Of a DNA stretch of 64,000 nt, positions 58,520-64,000 are shown one piece after another. The stretch lies in NCBI GenBank assembly GCA_951813605.1, contig OX638379.1, forward strand, positions 4,972,062 through 5,036,061. The letters are read 5' to 3'. A program made the position numbers and the translations under genes. The DNA comes from an uncultured Bryobacterales bacterium. Lineage in GTDB: Bacteria > Acidobacteriota > Terriglobia > Bryobacterales > UBA6623. The notes beneath the pieces are model-generated. The model worked only from the letters and a program-made list of their open reading frames with translations, was not told where the DNA came from and did no database searches. Numbering within the stretch: the stretch's first letter is position 1; each line of letters opens with the position of its first letter.

Positions 58520-59098
58520 TCAAACCCGCTGCTGCACGAAGCGTGCTCGCAGGAAGGCCGCCTTCGCCTTGAAGTCGCCCATCTTGTCCCCTCGCACCAG
58601 ATCGGCCACGTTGTCGATCTCCGCTTCGAGACCGTCCAGGCTCCGCAATAGTTCCTCTTGGGAACTGTCGCGATCGTTTGCCGAGAGCTCCAGGTAGGGA
58701 TTCATGACCTTGGGCAGGTACTCCTTAGCCATCTGGTTCAGCGTCCAGGTCAGTTCGTGTTCCGGATGGCGCTCGTTGATGTCTTCGAGAAGCTCGCGCA
58801 GCTTGTCAATGATATCTTCCACGCGCGCGAGAATGCTCTCCCCCAGCCCCGTCTCTCGAATGCGGATGTTGAGGTCCACCAGCCTGCCTAGCATTTGCAG
58901 CAGTCGCTTGCGCGGATCCGGTTTGGCAGGCAGTGGGGTCTTTGATTTTCGCTCTAGGTAGCGGTACACGAAAAATGTCACGAGCGAGGCGACCACCGCG
59001 CTCACAACGGCCACCACGATGATCTGGAACATGGCGTAGATCGCAACGGCTGCTGCGACTGCAGCGCAAACCAGCCAAACCCAGCGCTTGCCCGACAT
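58520..59098 (-). CDS. XpaC-like membrane protein
   Basis: 192 residues. A transmembrane hairpin occupies residues about 7-46 (VWLVCAAVAAAVAIYAMFQI, VVAVVSAVVASLVTFFVYRY), followed by a cytosolic helical domain. In that domain LTWTLNQMAKEYLPKVMNPY and LDGLEAEIDNVADLVRGDKM follow the XpaC pattern (short helices, YLP motif, then a long helix ending in an acidic region). XpaC is annotated for hydrolysis of a bromo-chloro-indolyl phosphate, but its true role is unknown. It is the first gene of the six-gene operon; sequence upstream (59099-59140) should hold the promoter. Confidence 0.7.
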   Translation of the reverse strand: MSGKRWVWLVCAAVAAAVAIYAMFQIIVVAVVSAVVASLVTFFVYRYLERKSKTPLPAKPDPRKRLLQMLGRLVDLNIRIRETGLGESILARVEDIIDKLRELLEDINERHPEHELTWTLNQMAKEYLPKVMNPYLELSANDRDSSQEELLRSLDGLEAEIDNVADLVRGDKMGDFKAKAAFLRARFVQQRV

Positions 59099-59214
59099 TT
59101 CTTCCGACCTACCGCTCCCTAGGTCAATTCCAGTATACGGGTTTGCCCGTACAGTCAGTTAACGTGCACGGACGATGCCATCCTCCTGGTGGAGGCCGCC
59201 AACGAGGGGAATTC

Positions 59215-59790
59215 ATGAACGGAGCCAAGACAGCCGTCGCGGCACTGGCACAGCTCTTGCTGCTGTGTGCCAACACAATGGCCCAAGGCGGACTTGGGCT
59301 GCTCGATGCCTTGCGAGAAGGTGATCCATTGCATCACCAGTCGGTGAAGAGGCACGATGACCATGCGCTAGCGAAGATGCCGCTGGTGACCGATATCGAC
59401 GTTCAAGACGAAAGCGGCTTGGGCGTCGCCCCATTGTGTCTCGCTGTGAGCGACGATTCGGCGGATGCCTTCGATATGGTCTTCGAGCGAGTCCCTGCAG
59501 ATGTCGCTGATCCGAATTTACCCGATAGAGCGGGGATGTTTCCGCTGCATTTCGCACCTACGGCTGGCAACCTTGCTGTCGTGAGGTTCTTGGTTGATAG
59601 CGGTGCTGATGTCAACACAACGTTGGAACATGGCGAGCGTTCTGTAACTCCGCTCTACCTGCCATACGGGAACAAGCGCAATCGAGTATCAAAGTTCCTG
59701 AAATCGCGAGGTGCTGACGACCTGGACCGAGACGCTAGAGACAATCTCGAGCTTCAAGGTGCGGCAGCGGAAGCCGCGCGCCAAGCGTAG
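59215..59790 (+). CDS. Exported ankyrin-repeat protein
   Basis: 191 residues from the ATG at 59215 with GAGGGG 5 bases upstream. Signal peptide MNGAKTAVAALAQLLLLCAN, cleaved near MAQ. Ankyrin-like repeats run from about residue 65; the clearest is RAGMFPLHFAPTAGNLAVVR followed by FLVDSGADVNTTLEHGER, then SVTPLYLPYGNKRNRVSKFL and KSRGADD. Ankyrin repeats bind proteins; an exported form in a possible host-associated bacterium could face a partner cell, but that is speculation. It overlaps the next frame and begins a three-gene plus-strand run. Confidence 0.8.
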   Translation: MNGAKTAVAALAQLLLLCANTMAQGGLGLLDALREGDPLHHQSVKRHDDHALAKMPLVTDIDVQDESGLGVAPLCLAVSDDSADAFDMVFERVPADVADPNLPDRAGMFPLHFAPTAGNLAVVRFLVDSGADVNTTLEHGERSVTPLYLPYGNKRNRVSKFLKSRGADDLDRDARDNLELQGAAAEAARQA

Positions 59791-60037
59791 GACACCAGAG
59801 GATGCTGTGCGGTATCAGTTCGATCAAAGGGCCAAGGCTGCGGCGGCGCAGCTATCCGGTCCAGGCAAGCACTTCGATGCCCAGATTTGGGAACAATCCG
59901 AGCAAGTCTTCATGGAGGGCTTGAGCCACGCGCCGAAAGGCGAGAACGTGCGAGTGGAGGCTTGGCGCGATGCCGTGATTTGCACGGCAACGGGGCGGGT
60001 TGCGAATGAGTTTGCGCAGCAGGACGGGAACCGGTGA
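59711..60037 (+). CDS. Small protein of unknown function
   Basis: At most 108 residues. The start is uncertain: GTG at 59711 lies inside the ankyrin gene, and GTG at 59759 or 59807 would also serve. The convincing part is the C-terminal 75 residues (DAVRYQFDQRAKAAAAQLSG, then KHFDAQIWEQSEQVFMEGLS and WRDAVICTATGRVANEFAQQ). Its stop overlaps the next start as TGATG, supporting reality through coupling. No family recognised. Confidence 0.45.
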   Translation: MLTTWTETLETISSFKVRQRKPRAKRRTPEDAVRYQFDQRAKAAAAQLSGPGKHFDAQIWEQSEQVFMEGLSHAPKGENVRVEAWRDAVICTATGRVANEFAQQDGNR

Positions 60038-60342
60038 TGGTTCAGACAATGTCTTGGTGGATTCGAGTCCCGAGTATGGAGTGGCCGCAAATTGCAAATT
60101 CCTTGCGCGCTCCGGGAGGGTTGCTGTGCTTGGTCGTCGCGTTGCTCTGCGCGTTCGCTCTAGGCCTAGTCCTTAGATCGTGGCTGGACAAGGATTTGGC
60201 GGAGCTTCCCGCCTCTTTCTCCGGTGACGGCAAGTTACCTATGCCGACTCTTCTGATTCTTGGCGCCGTTTGTCTCTTCATCTGGGTGGCTAATGCGTTC
60301 AAGAGCGATCGGTCATGGAGAAGCAAGGAGAAAAGGTGCTGA
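60037..60342 (+). CDS. Small two-helix membrane protein
   Basis: 101 residues from the ATG in the TGATG junction at 60037. Two transmembrane segments: GLLCLVVALLCAFALGLVLR (about 28-47) and PTLLILGAVCLFIWVANAF (about 68-86), with a charged C-terminal tail. No family recognised. It is translationally coupled to the upstream small gene and so belongs to the ankyrin cassette; a membrane partner or immunity-like function is possible but unproven. Confidence 0.6.
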   Translation: MVQTMSWWIRVPSMEWPQIANSLRAPGGLLCLVVALLCAFALGLVLRSWLDKDLAELPASFSGDGKLPMPTLLILGAVCLFIWVANAFKSDRSWRSKEKRC

Positions 60343-60495
60343 GTCAAGTGCGTCAGCAAACGTGCACCAACGATCCCAAGGCGCTCTCTGGGACGCAGCG
60401 TCACGAATTCATTCGGCAAGGGAGCCGTGTCAGCTCTATCGTTAAACTGCGTGCGAGTGCGGCGATCCGCTGGGGTTTCCCAACGGACACGAGGC

Positions 60496-61008
60496 AAGAT
60501 GCGCTGCCTGATGGCCAGGAGGCTCGTAGAGCGGGGCGCGCTCTTCGTTGAGCTCCTCATCGAGCACTAAACCTGGGACGCGCACTCGAAGCGCAAGGAG
60601 AGTCTCGATTGTTGCTGCTTGAAGACCGTCAAGCCCATAGGTGCGCTACCAACCGATCTCAAGCAGCGCCGCCTGCTTGACAGGACGCTCGTCCTCCGGG
60701 GCGGGGAATTCGCCCGCATGCCTGTTGACCGGGAGCGAGCAGATTACGCTGCCGGGCGCGACCACCGCTAGATGGGTTTCAGCATCTGGATGGCCGGGGG
60801 CGGCGTTCGCGGGGGTTGCACTCGAGGCGTCGCCGCCGAGATTGGCGATCAAGCCGCCCGGGACCGCGTCAGCGTCCGCGACCTGCACGCCACCCTGCTG
60901 CAACAATTCGGTCTCGATGCCAGGCGGCTGACGTAGGGACCGCACGGCTTGGAAGAACGCTTGACGGACCAGTACCCGGCCCGGGTCGTCGCGAAGATCC
61001 TGGCCTGA
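60496..61008 (+). pseudogene. DUF1501 pseudogene with three in-frame stops
   Basis: 171 codons in a single frame resemble the C-terminal third of DUF1501. CLMARRLVERGALFVELLIEH matches CLLARRMAERGVRFIHLYHRG of the intact gene at 12021-13457; this is followed by LPTDLKQRRLLDRTLVLRGGEF, AAGRDHH, GFSIWMAGGGVRGG, RVSVRDLHATLLQQFGLDARRLT and VVAKILA. Stops interrupt it at three places (TAA after IEH, TAG after RDHHR, TAG after RRLT). No frameshift is seen. It is a decayed paralogue; the N-terminal two thirds are missing. Confidence 0.85.
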
Positions 61009-61059
61009 CCCGCGGTGATGCCACGCTATTCCTAATCGCCGTAAGAGCCTCGCGGCCCA

Positions 61060-61356
61060 CTACTCGGAGATCTGGGTGACCAGGATCATGATCAGGTGAT
61101 ACGTTGCCATTCCCATGAGTGCGCCCACGGCGGCCAGAATGACGATTCGCGGGGCCGAGCCCAGAAGCTTCTCGATCCTATCGAAATCCTGGACTAGCTT
61201 GGTTCGCTGGTCGAGCAGTTTCCGGTAGGTGACCCTGATGTCCTCCGTCAGCGCGATCAGGCGCTTGTAGTGGTCCTCCGCAGCAGGGGCCTTTGTTTCT
61301 TCGCTCAGCGAGAATCCGTCCGGCAGCTCGTCGGGCGGAGGCGGGATCTCGGCCAT
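61060..61356 (-). CDS. Small coiled-coil membrane protein
   Basis: 98 residues. The N-terminal 30 are acidic and Pro-rich (PPPPDELPDGFSLSEETKAP). A coiled-coil helix follows (HYKRLIALTEDIRVTYRKLL, DQRTKLVQDFDRIEKLLG), then one transmembrane segment (RIVILAAVGALMGMATYHLI). No family recognised. It is oriented like the XpaC operon but is separated from it by the ankyrin cassette and the DUF1501 pseudogene. Confidence 0.55.
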   Translation of the reverse strand: MAEIPPPPDELPDGFSLSEETKAPAAEDHYKRLIALTEDIRVTYRKLLDQRTKLVQDFDRIEKLLGSAPRIVILAAVGALMGMATYHLIMILVTQISE

Positions 61357-61876
61357 AGCAGCTATCGTACTTTCTTTTCATTCCTTGCGGGGAGTTCCGG
61401 TTGAGCATTCGAACCGCTTCGCGAAACGCTCCACGGGGGCTGGTGACGAACTGCGTGCGGGTTCCCTGCTCGCGGGCGTGCGACCTCGAGCCGATTCACG
61501 GGCCAGGCGTCGCGACCACGCAAGCGGTTGCCCGTTTTCGAGCTCCTGGCGGCGCTGCTTGACTTGCATTGCCGAAGTCGGTTCGACCGGAACGCGACTT
61601 TGCTACGGAAGCAACCGCGTGCTTGACATCCCAGGTTCAACGAGAATCAGGCGGTCCATGCTGCGAATCGAAAAGCCCAAACGGATTTCCAGCCGTGCAT
61701 ACGAAGCTTGGGGCGCTGCCCAGCAGCAGGTCGGACCGCCGTGCGCCAACTGCGTCCGCGAATTGGACGAGACAGCTCGCCCGACTGCAAGGCCCCAGAG
61801 AGCACACAGCTTGCCGCGCATGCACTCTGCGTCCATCGAGCGCTCGCCCAGTTGAAGCACGGCTTCGGCAAGCCGA
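61357..61876. other. Intergenic region, about 520 bases
   Basis: Lies between the small coiled-coil membrane gene and the SDR gene. Frames on both strands lack motifs, and several compete for the same DNA. Nothing recognised. Confidence 0.4.
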
Positions 61877-62668
61877 TCAGAAGCGCATGCCGGTGAATCC
61901 CCCGTCAACGAAGATCTCTGCTCCAGTCACGAAACTCCCCGCTTGCCGCGCGACCAGCAGCAACGCTGCGCCAATCAGTTCCGGCGGCTCGCCGAAACGA
62001 GCCATCGGAGTCTGGTCCATGATCTTCTTGACTCGCTCCGGCTGGAGAATCTTCCGGTTCTGCTCGGCGGGGAAAAACCCGGGGTTCAGCGAGTTAACCC
62101 GCACGCCCTTTGTTGCGTACTCTCGCGCTACGTTCTTGGTGAGGTTGTTGACTGCGGCTTTTGATGCCGAATAGGCGAACACCCGCGAAAGGGGCAGGTG
62201 GGCAGTGACGCTCCCGATGTTCAAAATCGACCCGCCCTGCTCCTGCCTGGCCATGAGTGGCGCGAATATTTGGCACCCCAGGTGCGTGGCCTTGAGGTTT
62301 GTGTCAAACACGCGTTGCCAGTCGGCATCCTCGATCTCCTCGTAAGGCACGGCCGAGTTCACTCCCGCGCAGTTCACGAGAATGTCTACTCGTCCGTGCC
62401 GCCCAAGAACGGCGTCCCGCAATTCTTGGAACGACTTCCGAGAAGTCACGTCGACGGGAGCGAATTCGGCTGTCCCGCCAGCCTCTCGAATCGCCGCGGC
62501 GCGCGCCTCACCCCGCTCGCGGGAGCGACCAGCCACGACAACCTGCGCGCCGGCGGCTGCTATGCCGTCGCAAAGAGCCCCGCCCAATACTCCGGTTCCC
62601 CCGATCACGATCGCGGCATCCGACTCGAGCCCGAAGAGCTGCTGCAGAAATTCAGAAGGAGAGGGCAT
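61877..62668 (-). CDS. Short-chain dehydrogenase/reductase (fructuronate/gluconate-5-dehydrogenase-like)
   Basis: 263 residues. Rossmann cofactor loop AAIVIGGTGVLGGALCDGIA (about residue 18), AGRSRERGEARA suggesting NADP or NAD recognition, DVT, NCAGVNSAV (about 90), catalytic Ser in LNIGSVTAHLP and YSASKAA with Tyr and Lys (about 163-167), NSLNPGFF and the C-terminal VTGAEIFVDGGFTG. All classical SDR active-site residues are present, unlike the SDR at 24522. The N-terminal extension PSEFLQQLFGLESD is typical of the D-mannonate oxidoreductase-like subgroup. Substrate is likely a sugar acid; not proven. Confidence 0.85.
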   Translation of the reverse strand: MPSPSEFLQQLFGLESDAAIVIGGTGVLGGALCDGIAAAGAQVVVAGRSRERGEARAAAIREAGGTAEFAPVDVTSRKSFQELRDAVLGRHGRVDILVNCAGVNSAVPYEEIEDADWQRVFDTNLKATHLGCQIFAPLMARQEQGGSILNIGSVTAHLPLSRVFAYSASKAAVNNLTKNVAREYATKGVRVNSLNPGFFPAEQNRKILQPERVKKIMDQTPMARFGEPPELIGAALLLVARQAGSFVTGAEIFVDGGFTGMRF

Positions 62669-62682
62669 CCGCTCTTACCTTG

Positions 62683-63072
62683 TCATGTCCTTAGCGGGGA
62701 GCGCAAACCGGGCCATGGCCCGGTCTGGCTGATCCTCGGATAGCGCGAGAACGTGCGCCTGGCCTCGATCGTCTCGAGGCGTTCTCGCACTTCACTTTTG
62801 ATCTCCGCGGTATTCACGCCATCCCACTCGGGGAGGTATGGCTCGATCTTGCGGAGTCCTTTCCTTAGTTGCCTTGTCGCACCATTGCGATTCCCTCGGC
62901 CATGGTGGTAAAAGCCCACCGCGAAGTGGATGAGCGCTTGCAGGAACCAACGGTCCGGCTCCTGGGAAAACGTCCAGACCTCTTCTAGGAATTCGTGGCA
63001 CTCGAAGAACTCCTCGGCATTGAAGAGATCGATGCCTCGCTGGAACAGTTCGCGATTGTCGACGCCCGACAT
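62683..63072 (-). CDS. DUF309 domain protein
   Basis: 129 residues from the ATG at 63072, with AAGG 8 bases upstream; a further ATG at 63090 is possible. DUF309 motif: RGIDLFNAEEFFECHEFLEE, VWTFSQEPDRWFLQALIHFA and VGFYHHGRGNRNGATRQLRK. It is a small helical metal-dependent-hydrolase-like fold of unknown function. It lies 14 bases upstream of the SDR gene on the same strand, so they are probably cotranscribed, and it is divergent from the PIG-L gene. Confidence 0.85.
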   Translation of the reverse strand: MSGVDNRELFQRGIDLFNAEEFFECHEFLEEVWTFSQEPDRWFLQALIHFAVGFYHHGRGNRNGATRQLRKGLRKIEPYLPEWDGVNTAEIKSEVRERLETIEARRTFSRYPRISQTGPWPGLRSPLRT

Positions 63073-63123
63073 TGGTCGAACCTTCAGCATAGGCCGGACC
63101 GGGCGCTAGAATCGTAGGCGATC

Positions 63124-64000
63124 ATGCGGCGCCGTCTGGCGATCTTTTTCCTTCTTCTCGCTGCTCCGCTTCGGGCCCAGCCGACGCCCCTCCGGGGCTC
63201 CGCTGAGCTGCACGAACTCCTTGACCGGCTCAACACCGTCGGTACTGTCCTGATGCTCGGTGCCCATCCTGACGACGAGAACACCGCTGTCATGGCCTAC
63301 TTCGCCCGTGGCCTGCATCTCCGGACGGTGTATTTCTCGGCTACGCGCGGCGAAGGAGGACAGAACCGGATCGGCACGGAACAGGGCGACTTGATGGGCG
63401 TCATCAGGACGCACGAACTGCTTGCGGCACGTCGCATCGACGGAGGCGAGCAGGAGTTTGCGACCGTCGTCGACTTTGGGTACAGCAAGACGCCCGAGGA
63501 GGCGCTCAGCGTTTGGGGCGAGGAACGACTCTTGCGGGACATGGTCCGCACGATCCGCAAGGTCCGCCCTGACGTGATCGTGTCGCGTTTTCCTCCAAAG
63601 CCGGGAAGCGGCGGTCACGGCCAGCACACGGCCGTGGGATGGACCGGTCCGGAGGCCTACGAGGCAGCGGCGGATCCAGATCAGTTTCCTGAGCTCGGGC
63701 TGCCGATATGGCGGGCACGCCGTTACTACTTCAACGTGCCGACCTTCAACCGTCGGATGGAACAAGCTGCCGCAAGGGTAGCGGACCGCCTGCGCGTCGA
63801 ACTTGGCAAATACGACCCGGTGTTGGGGAAGTCGTATGCCGAGGTGGCGGGCGAGAGCCGCAGCATGCACCGCAGCCAAGCAATGGGCGCGCCGCAAAGG
63901 AAGGGCAGTGTCCCAACGTTCTTCGAATACGTGGCGGGAGACAAGGCGTCGGGCGATTTGTTCGATGGGATCGATCTGAGCTGGAGCCGCATTCAGGGTG
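63124..64000 (+). CDS. PIG-L family deacetylase, 3' end outside window
   Basis: Read directly from the plus strand: 292 codons from the ATG at 63124, open to the window end. Signal peptide MRRRLAIFFLLLAAPLRAQ. The PIG-L metal motif is VLMLGAHPDDENTAVMAYFA (His, Asp, Asp), followed by YFSATRGEGGQNRIGTEQGD and the second metal His in HGQHTAVGWTGPEAYEAAAD. Members remove acetyl groups from N-acetylglucosamine-containing substrates with Zn; an exported version probably acts on cell-wall or exogenous sugars. Large (over 700 residue) PIG-L proteins with this N-terminus are common in Acidobacteria, so much of it lies beyond the window. Confidence 0.88.
   Translation, partial: MRRRLAIFFLLLAAPLRAQPTPLRGSAELHELLDRLNTVGTVLMLGAHPDDENTAVMAYFARGLHLRTVYFSATRGEGGQNRIGTEQGDLMGVIRTHELLAARRIDGGEQEFATVVDFGYSKTPEEALSVWGEERLLRDMVRTIRKVRPDVIVSRFPPKPGSGGHGQHTAVGWTGPEAYEAAADPDQFPELGLPIWRARRYYFNVPTFNRRMEQAAARVADRLRVELGKYDPVLGKSYAEVAGESRSMHRSQAMGAPQRKGSVPTFFEYVAGDKASGDLFDGIDLSWSRIQG

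Overview
The window looks like a chromosomal segment from a GC-rich, heterotrophic, Gram-negative bacterium. The best fit is the Acidobacteriota (Bryobacterales/Solibacter-type). Reasons: a giant NHL-repeat protein with two TIGR03437-type domains (a family concentrated in Solibacter relatives), two sets of planctomycete-type cytochrome genes (PSD1 with DUF1501, and DUF1592/LamG with DUF1552), three secreted sulfatases, PQQ enzymes, Tat-exported proteins and an outer-membrane porin ending in Phe. The taxonomic call is inference; there is no rRNA in the window. I saw no tRNA, rRNA or CRISPR array.

Layout. 1-3.9 kb: secreted ADP-ribosylglycohydrolase (cut by the window edge) and an OprO/P-like porin. 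4.02-6.16 kb: a complete IS1595-type transposon with near-perfect 50-bp terminal inverted repeats, a transposase, a decayed DNA methyltransferase-HNH cargo gene and a small conserved cargo protein; it cuts off the 3' end of a secreted-protein gene. 6.9-10.2 kb: hsp20-clpB heat-shock pair behind a consensus promoter. 12-18.6 kb: PSD1-DUF1501 operon and a D-aminoacylase. 18.8-25.8 kb: sulfatase, giant NHL/TIGR03437 protein, atypical SDR and cupin. 25.9-28.0 kb: dciA-like gene, gatC and gatA, overlapping by ATGA junctions. 28-33 kb: a degenerate zone with a glycoside hydrolase pseudogene, a PQQ/EF-hand protein, an orphan Cas2-like remnant, a tiny conserved gene and a BON-domain protein. 33-44 kb: GMC oxidoreductase, DUF1592-DUF1552 pair, and a cyclase / PQQ dehydrogenase / cytochrome c operon. 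44-49.5 kb: Fic remnant, rsmI and two sulfatases.

49.9-61.4 kb is the most interesting part. A membrane-anchored spermidine-synthase-like protein and a Tat-exported flavin amine-oxidase-like protein are divergently arranged. Beside them is a tight six-gene minus-strand operon: XpaC-like, TelA-like, DUF4178, DUF2617, a coiled-coil lipoprotein and a tandem-duplicated DUF350 membrane protein. This resembles poorly characterised polyamine/envelope-stress gene neighbourhoods and is my candidate for an under-described system. It is followed by a small ankyrin/membrane-protein cassette, a dead DUF1501 copy, an SDR, a DUF309 protein and a PIG-L deacetylase that runs off the end.

Taken together, the intact genes are dominated by periplasmic degradation and oxidation of organic matter (sulfatases, quinoproteins, GMC and FAD oxidoreductases, haem proteins). 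Interspersed are housekeeping genes (clpB, gatCA, rsmI) and at least five decayed genes, which points to active gene turnover.
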